Made by a program: the position numbers and the translations under genes. A DNA stretch of 64,000 nucleotides from Pseudarthrobacter enclensis (GTDB lineage Bacteria > Actinomycetota > Actinomycetes > Actinomycetales > Micrococcaceae). The notes beneath the pieces were generated by a model that ran no database searches, had not been told where the DNA came from, and was given only the letters and a program-made list of their open reading frames with translations. The stretch spans positions 868,001 to 932,000 of the forward strand of contig NZ_KQ758599.1 of NCBI RefSeq assembly GCF_001457025.1, read 5' to 3'. Below, one piece after another: positions 1 to 8,417 of this stretch; the first letter of the stretch is position 1; each line of letters opens with the position of its first letter.

Positions 1-960
1 GCTCAGTTGAACGGCATTGTCGAGGCGTACCACAAGTGGGAGGGCCTGCGGGACGACCTCGCTGCCGCCAAGGAGATGGCTGCCGAGGACCCCGAGTTCG
101 CGGCTGAGGTGCCGGAACTCGAAGCGTCGCTGGAGGCTGCCGCCGCCAAGCTTCGCCGCCTCCTCATACCGCGCGATCCCGACGACGCGCGCAACGTCAT
201 CCTTGAGGTCAAGGGCGGTGAAGGCGGAGACGAAGCCGCACTGTTCGCCGGCGACCTGTTGCGCATGTACACCCGGTACGCGGAATCCCGCGGCTGGAAG
301 ACGGAAATCATCTCCGCCACCGAATCCGACCTTGGCGGGTACAAGGACGTCCAGGTGGCCGTCAAGGGCAGCTCGAACGACCCCGCCGAAGGCGTGTACG
401 CCCGGCTGAAGTTCGAAGGCGGAGTGCACCGCGTCCAGCGCGTGCCCGTCACCGAGTCCCAGGGCCGCATCCACACCTCCGCCGCCGGCGTGCTGGTGCT
501 GCCGGAAGTCGACGAACCCGAAGAGCTGGAAATCAGCCCCAACGACCTCAAGATCGACGTCTACCGGTCCTCCGGTCCCGGTGGCCAGTCGGTGAACACC
601 ACGGACTCCGCCGTCCGCATCACCCACCTGCCCACCGGAATCGTCGTCGCCATGCAGAACGAGAAATCGCAGCTGCAGAACCGCGAAGCCGGCATGCGCG
701 TGCTGCGCGCCCGCATCCTGGCGCACCAGCAGGAGCAGATTGACGCAGCGAACTCCGAGCAGCGGAAATCCCAGATCCGCACGATGGACCGTTCCGAGCG
801 GATCCGCACCTACAACTACCCCGAAAACCGGATCGCGGACCACCGCACCGGCTACAAGGCATACAACCTGGACCAGGTCATGAACGGCGACCTGGAGCCG
901 GTGATCCAGTCCGCCATCGAGATGGACGAACAGGCACGCCTGGACGCCATCGGCGACTAG
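1..960 (+). CDS. prfA: Peptide chain release factor 1, 5' end missing
   Basis: Class I release factor that recognises UAA/UAG in the ribosomal A site and triggers peptidyl-tRNA hydrolysis. The frame is open from base 1 ([13 protein letters not shown]), so the gene starts before the window; about 40 N-terminal residues of a ~357-residue protein are absent. The TTG at 7 is not the true start. The catalytic GGQ loop is visible (GPGGQSVNT, codons near 577-591), followed by a basic segment and the C-terminal part ending in LDAIGD. It is 10 bases upstream of prmC, the enzyme that methylates this same GGQ glutamine, so the two form a functional pair. Confidence 0.97.
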   Translation, partial: AQLNGIVEAYHKWEGLRDDLAAAKEMAAEDPEFAAEVPELEASLEAAAAKLRRLLIPRDPDDARNVILEVKGGEGGDEAALFAGDLLRMYTRYAESRGWKTEIISATESDLGGYKDVQVAVKGSSNDPAEGVYARLKFEGGVHRVQRVPVTESQGRIHTSAAGVLVLPEVDEPEELEISPNDLKIDVYRSSGPGGQSVNTTDSAVRITHLPTGIVVAMQNEKSQLQNREAGMRVLRARILAHQQEQIDAANSEQRKSQIRTMDRSERIRTYNYPENRIADHRTGYKAYNLDQVMNGDLEPVIQSAIEMDEQARLDAIGD

Positions 961-970
961 CCCTCCCGGT

Positions 971-1837
971 ATGAATCCAGGCCAGACCCTCGCCGAGGCC
1001 GTCAGCGCGGCCACGGCCGTCCTCCGCGATGCCGGCGTGCCCAGCCCCCGGGTGGACGCCGAGCTCCTGGCCGACCACCTGCTCAACGTGGGACTCGGCC
1101 GGCTGCGGGCGCTCATGCTGGGGGATGCACCGGCCCCCGAAGGGTACGCCGAGCTCGTGGCCGAACGGGCCGGGCGGGTGCCGCTCCAGCACATCACCGG
1201 CGTGGCCCACTTCCGGTACCTGGAGCTGGCCGTAGGTCCCGGCGTCTTCGTCCCGAGGCCCGAAACCGAGTCCGTGGTGCAGCTGGTGATCGACCACGTC
1301 AGGGGGATGGCTGCGCCGCGGATCGTCGACCTGGGAACGGGATCCGGCGCCATTGCCGGTTCCATCGCACACGAAGTGCCCGGCGCCGAGGTCCACGCCG
1401 TTGAATTCAGCCCCATGGCGCACGCCTGGGCGGCCAGGAACCTGGAGCCCCTGGGCGTGCACCTCGTCCTGGGGGACCTGCGGACCGCACTTCCGGAACT
1501 CAACGGAACGTTCGACGTCGTCATCTCCAACCCGCCGTACATCCCTGCGGAGGCCATCCCCAACGAACCCGAAGTGGCCCTGCACGATCCGCCCGAGGCG
1601 CTGTACGGCGGGGGAACGGACGGCATGGAGCTTCCGACGGCGGCCGCACGGTCCGCGGCCCGGCTGCTGCGCCCCGGGGGCTACTTCGTCATGGAACACG
1701 CCGAAGTCCAGGCCGGATGGATTTCCGCACTGCTCGGCCGGCAGGGATCCTGGCGCGGGATCAGCACGCATCTGGACCTGAACGGCAAGGAGCGCGCCAC
1801 CAGCGCCGTCCTGGCCGGACCGGGCCGCACGGAATGA
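971..1837 (+). CDS. prmC: Release factor glutamine N5-methyltransferase
   Basis: Transfers a methyl group from S-adenosylmethionine to the glutamine of the GGQ motif in release factors. The product is 288 residues, a normal length. An N-terminal helical domain precedes a Rossmann-type SAM domain with VDLGTGSGAIAGS near residues 119-131. The diagnostic substrate-binding NPPY motif (ISNPPYIP, Asn near 187) is intact. The ATG lies 10 bases after prfA, and tsaC follows 12 bases later, giving a compact prfA-prmC-tsaC order common in bacteria. Confidence 0.96.
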   Translation: MNPGQTLAEAVSAATAVLRDAGVPSPRVDAELLADHLLNVGLGRLRALMLGDAPAPEGYAELVAERAGRVPLQHITGVAHFRYLELAVGPGVFVPRPETESVVQLVIDHVRGMAAPRIVDLGTGSGAIAGSIAHEVPGAEVHAVEFSPMAHAWAARNLEPLGVHLVLGDLRTALPELNGTFDVVISNPPYIPAEAIPNEPEVALHDPPEALYGGGTDGMELPTAAARSAARLLRPGGYFVMEHAEVQAGWISALLGRQGSWRGISTHLDLNGKERATSAVLAGPGRTE

Positions 1838-1849
1838 AAGGATAGGCCA

Positions 1850-2638
1850 GTGACCACAATTTACGACTGCAGCAACGACGACCAGCGTGCCGAGGCACTA
1901 GAACACGCCCAGCGTGCCATCGGCGAAAAGAAATGCGTCGTCCTTCCCACGGACACCGTTTACGGCATCGCCGCGGATGCGTTCTCTCCGCAGGCGGTCA
2001 CCATGCTGCTGGTGTCCAAAGGACGCAGCCGCACCATGCCGCCGCCCGTGCTCATTCCCCGCATCAACGCTTTGGACGGGCTGGCCACCGACGTCCCCGC
2101 AGAAGCACGGAAGCTGGCAGAAGCCTTCTGGCCCGGCGGGCTGACCCTCATCCTGCACGCCCAGCCGTCACTGGACTGGGACCTGGGCGAGACCAAGGGG
2201 ACGGTGGCGCTCCGCATGCCGGCCGACGACGTCGCCCTGGAACTGCTGACGCTGACCGGTCCGCTCGCCGTCTCGTCAGCCAACCGCACCGGCCAGGCCC
2301 CGGCGCAGACCGCGGCGGCCGCCCGTGAGCAGCTCGCCGATTCCGTGGAGGTGTACCTGGAAGGCGGGTCGCGCCCGCTCGAGGGTGAGGCGGGCGTTCC
2401 GTCCACCATTGTCGATGCCACGGGACCGCGACTGCGGGTGGTCCGCAACGGCGCCGTGAGCCTGGACCAGTTGCGCGAACATGTTCCGGGCGTGCTGGGA
2501 CTGGGCGAAGTTCCCATGGCGGAAGAACCCGCCGTCGACGAACCCGCCGTTGAAGGACCCGGCCCGGTAGAACCGGCCGCCGCTGAACCGGCCACGCCCG
2601 GGCAGCCGTCCGCGCCGGCTGCGGAACAGCAGCCTTGA
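1850..2638 (+). CDS. tsaC: L-threonylcarbamoyladenylate synthase (YrdC/Sua5 family)
   Basis: Makes threonylcarbamoyl-AMP from threonine, bicarbonate and ATP for t6A37 tRNA modification. The YrdC fold covers roughly residues 15-215: VVLPTDTVYGIA is the classical N-terminal motif, and VSSANRTGQAP and GVPSTIVDAT are the C-terminal ones. The GTG start follows AAAGGA. The 262-residue product has no Sua5 C-terminal domain; instead the last ~40 residues are a low-complexity Pro/Glu/Ala tail (EEPAVDEPAVEGPGPVEP and so on) that is probably disordered. The stop overlaps the next ATG (TGATG), suggesting translational coupling. Confidence 0.93.
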   Translation: MTTIYDCSNDDQRAEALEHAQRAIGEKKCVVLPTDTVYGIAADAFSPQAVTMLLVSKGRSRTMPPPVLIPRINALDGLATDVPAEARKLAEAFWPGGLTLILHAQPSLDWDLGETKGTVALRMPADDVALELLTLTGPLAVSSANRTGQAPAQTAAAAREQLADSVEVYLEGGSRPLEGEAGVPSTIVDATGPRLRVVRNGAVSLDQLREHVPGVLGLGEVPMAEEPAVDEPAVEGPGPVEPAAAEPATPGQPSAPAAEQQP

Positions 2639-3399
2639 TGGCGTTGGACCGCCAGCAGATTCCCGTCCTGGACGTCCACGCCACACCGCTGCGTGTTCCC
2701 GAACTGGTCGAGGAGCTGGGCCGGTTCATCGAGGAAGGCTCCACCCGCACGGTGCTGGGCCACAACCTGCACAGCGTCACGCTGGCCTTGTCCGACGACG
2801 GCTTCCGGCGCCTGTACGAGGACAGCGACGTGGTGCTGCTCGATGGCGCACCGGTGCTGTGGCTGTGGGGGAGGACCGGGAACGCCTCGGGATCCGTCAT
2901 GGACTACCGACTCGGTTCCACCGACTGGCTGCCTGCCCTCGGCCAGGTCCGCGGCCTGGAACGGATCGCAGTGGTGGGCGCGGGTGCCGAAGCCAACGCC
3001 GGTGCGGTCAGCCGGCTGCAGGCCATTGTTCCCGGCGCGCGCGTGGCGGGTTTTCCGGGTGAAGGCTGGAACCCCGGGCTGGAGGACGCTGCCGTGGCAT
3101 GGCTGCACCGGGAGCAGCCGCAGCTGGTCCTGATCGGGCTTGGCATGCCGTTGCAGGAGGACGTGCTGCAGCGACGGCTCGCCGAACTGCCGTCAGCTGT
3201 CTACTGCGCGGTGGGCGGCGCCATCGAACAGCTGGCCGGAATCCAAAAGCTTGCGCCGCGCTGGCTGGGCCGGATGGGCCTGGAGTGGGCCTGGCGGCTC
3301 CTGCTGCATCCCCGCCGCGTGGCCTACCGGGTCTTTGGTGAACCCTGGGTGTTGCTGTGGCTCCTGGCCGCCAGGCGATTTTCCCGCCGCGGCCGGTAG
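2638..3399 (+). CDS. WecB/TagA/CpsF family glycosyltransferase
   Basis: Glycosyltransferase family 26 enzymes add N-acetylmannosamine-type sugars to a lipid-linked GlcNAc in teichoic-acid-like or exopolysaccharide synthesis at the inner membrane face. The family hallmark DGAPVLWLWGRTG (near residue 65) and the GLGMPLQEDVL region are present. The 253-residue length is normal. I chose the ATG at 2638 that overlaps the tsaC stop (TGATG) rather than the TTG one codon upstream. A WecA-like initiating transferase lies nearby at 4592, which fits a shared cell-wall polymer pathway; the actual polymer is unknown. Confidence 0.88.
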   Translation: MALDRQQIPVLDVHATPLRVPELVEELGRFIEEGSTRTVLGHNLHSVTLALSDDGFRRLYEDSDVVLLDGAPVLWLWGRTGNASGSVMDYRLGSTDWLPALGQVRGLERIAVVGAGAEANAGAVSRLQAIVPGARVAGFPGEGWNPGLEDAAVAWLHREQPQLVLIGLGMPLQEDVLQRRLAELPSAVYCAVGGAIEQLAGIQKLAPRWLGRMGLEWAWRLLLHPRRVAYRVFGEPWVLLWLLAARRFSRRGR

Positions 3400-3405
3400 C
3401 CGGGG

Positions 3406-4302
3406 CTAGAACTTCTGGTCCTCCAGCGGCCCGAAGCCCTTGCCGCGCAGGCCGGTGCTGAACGCCCTGGCCCAGGCCAACAGCCCGGGAAGGTCCCGCC
3501 GCTGCAGGAAGTAGCCCAGGTAGCCGCCCACATCGGCAACGAAGGAGCGGACGCGGAAATACCGGCGGATCAGGTAGCCGCGGTTCCGGTAGTAGTAGTA
3601 GCGCTTGAACGCGGACTCCGGCACAATGACGTGCCACCGCGCTCCGAAGACGTGCCGGGTCTCCGGGAACGCGTGCGGGTGGGTGATGGCGGTGGTGGTG
3701 ACGGTTCCGAACCTGATGCCGGCCTGGCGCAGGCGGAGCGTGAAGTCCACCTCGTCGCCGCGGATGAACAGCCGCATGTCCGGCAGGCCCACTTTGAAGA
3801 ACACATCGGAGCGGATCAGCGCACCGTTGAAGAAGTGCCCGTCGTCCGGGAGGAAGCCCAATTTCTCCACGTCCGCACGCTCGTGCGTGACCTTGCCGTC
3901 CAGCCGGAAGAAGAAGGAGAGCCGGTCGGGCTGCCCCGGGGCGGTCACCAGCGGGACCACGGCCTCCAGGCCGCGGGCCTCCGCTTCGCGCACCAGGGTG
4001 GCGAGGCACTCGGGGTCACCGGGGACGGCGTCGTCATCCATCATCCAGATCCACCGGGCGCCGCTGGCCACCGCCTTGAGGGCCGCAAGGGCAAAGCCTC
4101 CCGCGCCGCCCAGGTTCGCTTCGGAGCGCACATAGTCCACGTTCGGATGGCGCTCAGCGACCTCGCGGGCCGGAGCCGTTCCGCTGTCCACCAGGCAAAT
4201 GGAGTCCACTGCGGTGGACTGGGCGTTGATGGATTCCAGCAGCACGGCGAGTTCCTTCGGGCGGTCGAAGGTCACGGCTGCAACAGCAATGCGGGCGGTC
4301 AT
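3406..4302 (-). CDS. Family 2 glycosyltransferase
   Basis: Probable GT-A fold glycosyltransferase of 298 residues, transferring a nucleotide-activated sugar onto an envelope glycan. It starts MTARIAVAAVTFDRP, has the LGGAGGFALA loop and the metal-binding triad in WMMDDDAVPG (residues ~90-99), then FNGALIRSDVFFKVGLP and FIRGDEVDFTLRLRQAG. The C-terminal part resembles rhamnosyl- or galactofuranosyl-transferases (GlfT1-like), but the sugar cannot be assigned by eye. It converges on the WecB/TagA gene with only 6 bases between stop codons and no clear terminator hairpin. Confidence 0.87.
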   Translation of the reverse strand: MTARIAVAAVTFDRPKELAVLLESINAQSTAVDSICLVDSGTAPAREVAERHPNVDYVRSEANLGGAGGFALAALKAVASGARWIWMMDDDAVPGDPECLATLVREAEARGLEAVVPLVTAPGQPDRLSFFFRLDGKVTHERADVEKLGFLPDDGHFFNGALIRSDVFFKVGLPDMRLFIRGDEVDFTLRLRQAGIRFGTVTTTAITHPHAFPETRHVFGARWHVIVPESAFKRYYYYRNRGYLIRRYFRVRSFVADVGGYLGYFLQRRDLPGLLAWARAFSTGLRGKGFGPLEDQKF

Positions 4303-4591
4303 GGGGGTCCTTTCAGCATGGCTGTCAGGGGTTTCCCTGCTCCCGTTGCGCGAGTGTGGCGCGGAGCCATGAAGCCGTTGGCGCTAGTATCTTTGACTAG
4401 AGTCCACTGTAATACAGCCCTGTAAGGCGCTGCGCGTATGGCTATGCGCACCGCCTGCGGCGTGCTCGGCGACGGAGAAGTTTCATTTATCGACGAACAG
4501 ATTCCCGGCCAGTGAGCCCACCCACCGAGGACCGGCCGCAGGCGCGGCGGTCCGGCATTGTTCCCGCTACACCTGAAACGGCCGCCACCCC
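4303..4591. other. Divergent intergenic region before the WecA-like gene
   Basis: A 289-base gap between the GT2 gene and the WecA-like gene. It contains a perfect 5+1+5 palindrome CTGTAATACAG (4407-4417), a second CTGTAA copy at 4420-4425, and a possible 25-codon reading frame at 4438-4515 (MAMRTACGVLGDGE...). The TTGACT at 4393 and TAATAC at 4410 are only 11 bases apart and cannot form one sigma70-type promoter. No RNA gene is seen. Confidence 0.4.
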
Positions 4592-5704
4592 ATGATCATG
4601 TACCTGCTCATGGGCCTGACAGCCGCAGTGGTGTCCTACGCCGCGACGTGGGGAGCCCGGGTAGTGGGCCACCGGCTGGAACTGCACCAGCCAATCCGCA
4701 GCCGCGACATGCATTCCACCCCCGTTTCCAGGCTTGGCGGCGTGGCCATTTTCCTGGGCGTGATGGTGGCGCTGATCGTGGCCAGCCAGTCGTTCTTCGT
4801 CAAGGACATCTACCGGAACAACTTCTCACCCTGGGGAGTGCTGGCCGGGGCGGCCGTCATTGTCCTGGTGGGCATCGCCGACGACCTGCTGGATATCCGG
4901 TGGTGGGTCAAGCTGATCGGGCAGAGCGCCGCAGCCCTCACCGTCGCCGTCTGGGGCGTCCAAATGACGATCGTGCCCTGGGTGCCCGAGCCCATCTACC
5001 TGGAGAACGGCACGCTGCGCGTGGTGCTGACGGCCGGGCTGATCGTCACCACCATGAACGCCTTCAACTTCATCGACGGCCTGGACGGACTTGCCGCCGG
5101 CGTCGCCATCATCGGCGGAACCGCCTTCTTCTTCACCGCCTACTGGGTGCACCGGAACGCCGTCCTGCTGGACTATTCGGACCTTGCCACCCTGGTGACC
5201 GCTGTGCTCGTGGGCGGCTGCCTCGGCTTCCTGCCGCACAACTGGTTCCCTTCCAAGATCTTCATGGGCGACTCCGGAGCGATGCTCATTGGGCTCCTGA
5301 TGGCATCTGCCGGTGTGGTTTCCACGGGGCAGATCACCTCGGGCCTGTACGACCGTGCCAATGGCATCTCCACGGTGATCCCCATCCTGCTTCCCTTCGC
5401 AGTCCTGTTCCTCCCGCTGCTGGACCTGGGGCTGGCGGTGGTTCGCCGGACCGCCCGCGGACGTTCGCCGTGGTCCGCCGACCGCGGGCACCTCCACCAC
5501 AAGCTGCTGGACATCGGCTATTCACACCGCACGGCCGTGGTGCTGATGTACCTCTGGACGGCCGTGCTGTCCTTCGGCGGGTTGGCCTTCGCCATCTTTC
5601 CCTGGCAGATCGTGCTTGCCGTTGACCTCTTCGCCACCCTGGTCATGGGACTCGTTACCGCCTGGCCCTATCTGTCCCGCAGCGGTGAGGAAACGGCCGC
5701 TTAA
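4592..5704 (+). CDS. WecA/TagO-like undecaprenyl-phosphate sugar-1-phosphate transferase
   Basis: Polytopic membrane enzyme of the MraY/WecA family that moves a sugar-1-phosphate (typically GlcNAc-1-P) from UDP-sugar to undecaprenyl phosphate, starting a wall polymer. The 370-residue protein has about ten hydrophobic segments. Family motifs are intact: GIADDLLDIRWWVKL, NAFNFIDGLDGLAAG, FMGDSGAMLIG and the cytoplasmic HIHH-like DRGHLHHKLLD. Two in-frame ATGs occur at the start (4592, 4598). It directly precedes the ATP synthase operon, an order common in actinobacteria; its partners may be the glycosyltransferases at 2638 and 3406. Confidence 0.92.
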   Translation: MIMYLLMGLTAAVVSYAATWGARVVGHRLELHQPIRSRDMHSTPVSRLGGVAIFLGVMVALIVASQSFFVKDIYRNNFSPWGVLAGAAVIVLVGIADDLLDIRWWVKLIGQSAAALTVAVWGVQMTIVPWVPEPIYLENGTLRVVLTAGLIVTTMNAFNFIDGLDGLAAGVAIIGGTAFFFTAYWVHRNAVLLDYSDLATLVTAVLVGGCLGFLPHNWFPSKIFMGDSGAMLIGLLMASAGVVSTGQITSGLYDRANGISTVIPILLPFAVLFLPLLDLGLAVVRRTARGRSPWSADRGHLHHKLLDIGYSHRTAVVLMYLWTAVLSFGGLAFAIFPWQIVLAVDLFATLVMGLVTAWPYLSRSGEETAA

Positions 5705-5733
5705 CGCCGTGCGGAAACCATTTCTATCTCGTG

Positions 5734-5739
5734 TAGAAT
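5734..5739 (+). promoter_or_regulatory. Candidate -10 box for the ATP synthase operon
   Basis: TAGAAT fits the actinobacterial TAnnnT -10 consensus and is the best match in the 105-base gap before the first atp-linked gene. No convincing -35 is seen; the region just upstream is locally A/T-rich (AACCATTTCTATC). Inference only. Confidence 0.4.
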
Positions 5740-5809
5740 TTAGGGGCAGCACAAGCTGCTCCTCCACCCTGCTGGCTGACCGCCATTCGCCACCGACGAT
5801 TGGGATCGC

Positions 5810-6292
5810 ATGACCTCCAACGCCGAGCCCGGACCTGTGTCCGGCAAAGGACCCGTTGGTGCATCCGGCCCCACCGGATCCCTGTGGCTGCGGCTGCTCA
5901 AGCTCAGCGCTGCTGCCGCGGCGGCCGGGCTGGTGCTCTGCGCAATTGCCGCCATGCTGCTCGACGGCGGTGCTGCCGCCCTGTCCAGCGCCGGCGGCGG
6001 TCTCCTGGTGATGCTGTTCTTCGGTATCAGCCTCCTGGTTGGCCACTTCGTCGGCCGCAGCAATCCTTCCGGAGCGATCGGCGTCTTCGTTGCCACCTAC
6101 TTCATCAAGGTCGTGGGATTCGCGGCCGTGCTGTTGATCCTCGGGGCGCCCGCCTGGCTGCAGGCCCGCTGGTTCGTGGCTGGTGCCGTCGTGGCCGTGG
6201 TGCTGTGGCAGGTCGCTGAGATCTACGGCTTCAGCAAGGCCCGGCTGCAGATCTACAACGATCCGGAAGACAAGGAGGCACCCCGTGCGTAA
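5810..6292 (+). CDS. Small membrane protein at head of ATP synthase operon (AtpI-like)
   Basis: A 160-residue hydrophobic protein with about four predicted transmembrane segments (near residues 24-45, 52-72, 85-103 and 108-130) and short polar ends. Position, size and topology match the UncI/AtpI-type proteins that precede atpB and are thought to help c-ring assembly or ion uptake. I see no decisive motif, so the name rests mainly on context. Its last 8 bases overlap the next gene, and the SD for that gene (AAGGAGG) lies within its coding end. Confidence 0.7.
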   Translation: MTSNAEPGPVSGKGPVGASGPTGSLWLRLLKLSAAAAAAGLVLCAIAAMLLDGGAAALSSAGGGLLVMLFFGISLLVGHFVGRSNPSGAIGVFVATYFIKVVGFAAVLLILGAPAWLQARWFVAGAVVAVVLWQVAEIYGFSKARLQIYNDPEDKEAPRA

Positions 6293-6623
6293 CCCAAGGA
6301 AACACGGTGCGGCCAGCGGCGGAAGCCACGAACGCGGCACTTCCGCGCCCGGCGTGTCCGGTGAAAACGCCGACGGCGGGTACAACGCCGGGATGGCTGT
6401 CTTCAGCTACATCATTGGCGGAATCATCGTCTGGAGTTTGATAGGGTGGGGATTGGATTTTGTGTGGGGAACACGCTGGATTGTGCTCGCAGGCGCTCTG
6501 CTTGGAGCCATCGGAGGTTTTTACCTTTCCCACATGCATGGCCTCACCAGTTCCCGCAAAAATGCTGGTGAGCGTCCTGCTGCCGGCGGTCCGTCCGAGG
6601 ACGGCGACACGAATGCCAAATAA
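6285..6623 (+). CDS. AtpZ/AtpI-family two-helix protein
   Basis: A 112-residue protein. A charged, glycine-rich N-terminus precedes two transmembrane helices (AVFSYIIGGIIVWSLIGWGL and WIVLAGALLGAIGGFYLSH) and a polar tail, the pattern of AtpZ/AtpI proteins encoded with ATP synthase and implicated in c-ring assembly or magnesium handling. The GTG start is chosen because a strong AAGGAGG ends 7 bases upstream; the longer frame from 6183 would overlap the previous gene deeply. It sits 81 bases before atpB. Confidence 0.75.
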   Translation: MRNPRKHGAASGGSHERGTSAPGVSGENADGGYNAGMAVFSYIIGGIIVWSLIGWGLDFVWGTRWIVLAGALLGAIGGFYLSHMHGLTSSRKNAGERPAAGGPSEDGDTNAK

Positions 6624-6704
6624 TTTCACAGGGGGAACAGCAGGCCTTCAGGCTGCCGGACCCCGCCCAACGCCCAATGATGGACACTGCAGAGAGGAAA
6701 CGCG

Positions 6705-7505
6705 TTGATCGCGCTTGCGCTCCCGGCCCAAGATTCAGGAGAGTTTACACCTCCTGGAATTAACGAAATGCATTTGCCGGCAATCCTGCCGTGGGGTGCC
6801 GCAGAAGGATTCTCCAAGCAGATGCTGCTGGTCCTCCTCTCTGTCGTCATCATCGGCGCCTTCTTCGTGCTGGCCGCACGCAAGCAGCAGCTGGTACCCG
6901 GCAAGCTCCAGTTCGCCGGCGAGGCCGCCTACGGCTTCGTCCGCAACGGCATCGCCAAGGACATCATCGGCGGCCGCGACTTCATCAAGTACGTGCCCCT
7001 GCTGTTCAGCCTGTTCTTCTTCATCCTGGTGAACAACATCTACGGCGCCATCCCGCTGTTCCAGCTCCCCACGTTCTCCCACGTGGGTGGAGCGTATGTG
7101 CTGGCCGGGCTCGTCTACTTCACCTGGATCGCCATCGGCATCAAGAAGAACGGCCTGCGCTACTTCAAGCTCGCCACCGTTCCCTCCGGCGTTCCGTGGT
7201 TCATCCTCCCCATCGTGATCCCGATCGAGATCATCTCCAACTTCCTGGTCCGGCCCGTCACGCACAGCCTCCGTCTGTTCGCAACCATGCTCGCAGGCCA
7301 CCTCATCGTGATGATCGCCGGCTCCGGCATCGAATACCTGGTCATGCAGGAAAACCTCCTGCTCAAGGGCACTTCCGTGCTGGTCCTGGCCGGTGCCATC
7401 GCCATGTACATGCTTGAAGCCCTGATCATGGTCCTGCAGGCCTACGTGTTCACGCTGCTGACCGCGATCTACATCGAAGGCGCCCTGCACGCCGACAGCC
7501 ACTAG
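6705..7505 (+). CDS. atpB: ATP synthase Fo subunit a
   Basis: Membrane subunit forming the two proton half-channels against the c-ring. The 266-residue product has five to six transmembrane helices. The essential stator arginine lies in [15 protein letters not shown], and the C-terminal helix [19 protein letters not shown] is conserved. The start is TTG at 6705, preceded by AGAGAGGA; no upstream ATG fits. First of eight core atp genes in the standard order a-c-b-delta-alpha-gamma-beta-epsilon. Confidence 0.97.
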   Translation: MIALALPAQDSGEFTPPGINEMHLPAILPWGAAEGFSKQMLLVLLSVVIIGAFFVLAARKQQLVPGKLQFAGEAAYGFVRNGIAKDIIGGRDFIKYVPLLFSLFFFILVNNIYGAIPLFQLPTFSHVGGAYVLAGLVYFTWIAIGIKKNGLRYFKLATVPSGVPWFILPIVIPIEIISNFLVRPVTHSLRLFATMLAGHLIVMIAGSGIEYLVMQENLLLKGTSVLVLAGAIAMYMLEALIMVLQAYVFTLLTAIYIEGALHADSH

Positions 7506-7576
7506 GCCCGCCGCCCGGCCTGCCCGGGAGGTACACACAGAATTCCCCTCACGGGGATGAAGCAACCCAAACAACC

Positions 7577-7592
7577 TGCCACATGGGTGGCA
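7577..7592 (+). promoter_or_regulatory. Hairpin just upstream of the atpE ribosome-binding site
   Basis: TGCCAC-ATGG-GTGGCA forms a perfect 6-bp stem with a 4-base loop, ending about ten bases before the atpE SD (GAAAGGAAG). A second short stem, TCCCC-TCAC-GGGGA, lies at 7543-7556. Together they could stabilise the mRNA upstream of atpE, whose product is needed in roughly ten copies. Function is inferred. Confidence 0.45.
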
Positions 7593-7609
7593 TCTTGAAA
7601 GGAAGAAAA

Positions 7610-7813
7610 ATGGAAGGCAATCTCAACCTCGTAGGTTACGGTCTGTCCGCAATCGGCGGTGGTATCGGTGTTGGCCTGGTCTTCGCTGCCTACATCAACG
7701 GTGTTGCACGCCAGCCGGAAGCACAGCGCGTCCTGCAGCCGATCGCGTTCCTCGGCCTCGCGCTGACCGAAGCCCTCGCCATCCTCGGCCTGGTCTTCGC
7801 CTTCGTTCTCTAG
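7610..7813 (+). CDS. atpE: ATP synthase Fo subunit c
   Basis: Two-helix proteolipid of 67 residues that forms the rotor ring. The first helix carries the glycine-rich GGGIGVG stretch, the polar loop is RQPEA, and the proton-binding carboxylate is Glu54 in [15 protein letters not shown]. The ATG at 7610 is selected over an in-frame ATG at 7583 because it has the SD GAAAGGAAG and gives the usual N-terminus. It lies in a 104-base gap from atpB that contains two small hairpins. Confidence 0.96.
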   Translation: MEGNLNLVGYGLSAIGGGIGVGLVFAAYINGVARQPEAQRVLQPIAFLGLALTEALAILGLVFAFVL

Positions 7814-7865
7814 TTCCTGGAACGAAGCGAACTTTCAGAACCGAGTAGAAAAGGACGGGTGAAAT

Positions 7866-8417
7866 ATGAATCAGCTGATCATCTCAGCCGCCACTGAGGG
7901 CGAAGTAAACCCCCTGATGCCCAATCTTTGGGAAATGGGCGTCACCCTCGTGGGCTTTGCCATCCTCATGTTCATCGTGGTCAAGTTCGTTGTCCCGATG
8001 TTCGAAAAGACCTTCGCCGAGCGCGCCGAGGCCATCGAAGGCGGCATCGCGAAGGCTGAAAAGGCTCAGGCTGAGGCGTCTGCTGCACTCGAAGAGTACA
8101 AGCAGCAGCTGACCGACGCCCGCACCGAAGCAAACCGCATCCGTGAGGAAGCACGCGCCGAAGGTGCACAGATCCTCGCGGACCTCAAGGAGAAGGCTGC
8201 TGCCGAGTCTGCACGCATCACCGCGCAGGCCCACGCACAGATCGAATCCGAGCGCCAGGCGGCCGTTGTGTCCCTGCGCTCCGAGGTTGGCACCCTGGCC
8301 ACCACCCTTGCCGGCCGCATCGTGGGCGAATCGCTCAACGATGACGAGCGTGCAGCACGGGTTGTGGACCGTTTCCTGGCAGATCTGGAGTCCCAGAACG
8401 CAGGTGCAGCTAAGTAA
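7866..8417 (+). CDS. atpF: ATP synthase Fo subunit b
   Basis: Peripheral stalk subunit linking subunit a to F1. The 183-residue protein has one N-terminal transmembrane helix (about residues 22-43) followed by a long, highly charged coiled coil rich in Ala, Glu, Lys and Arg through to the C-terminus, normal for the b subunit. Its TAA stop shares one base with the atpH ATG (TAATG). Confidence 0.95.
   Translation: MNQLIISAATEGEVNPLMPNLWEMGVTLVGFAILMFIVVKFVVPMFEKTFAERAEAIEGGIAKAEKAQAEASAALEEYKQQLTDARTEANRIREEARAEGAQILADLKEKAAAESARITAQAHAQIESERQAAVVSLRSEVGTLATTLAGRIVGESLNDDERAARVVDRFLADLESQNAGAAK

Noticed and set aside
4393..4415. TTGACT and TAATAC as a sigma70 promoter for the WecA-like gene
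   Set aside because: Spacing is 11 bases instead of 16-18, so the two boxes cannot be used together.
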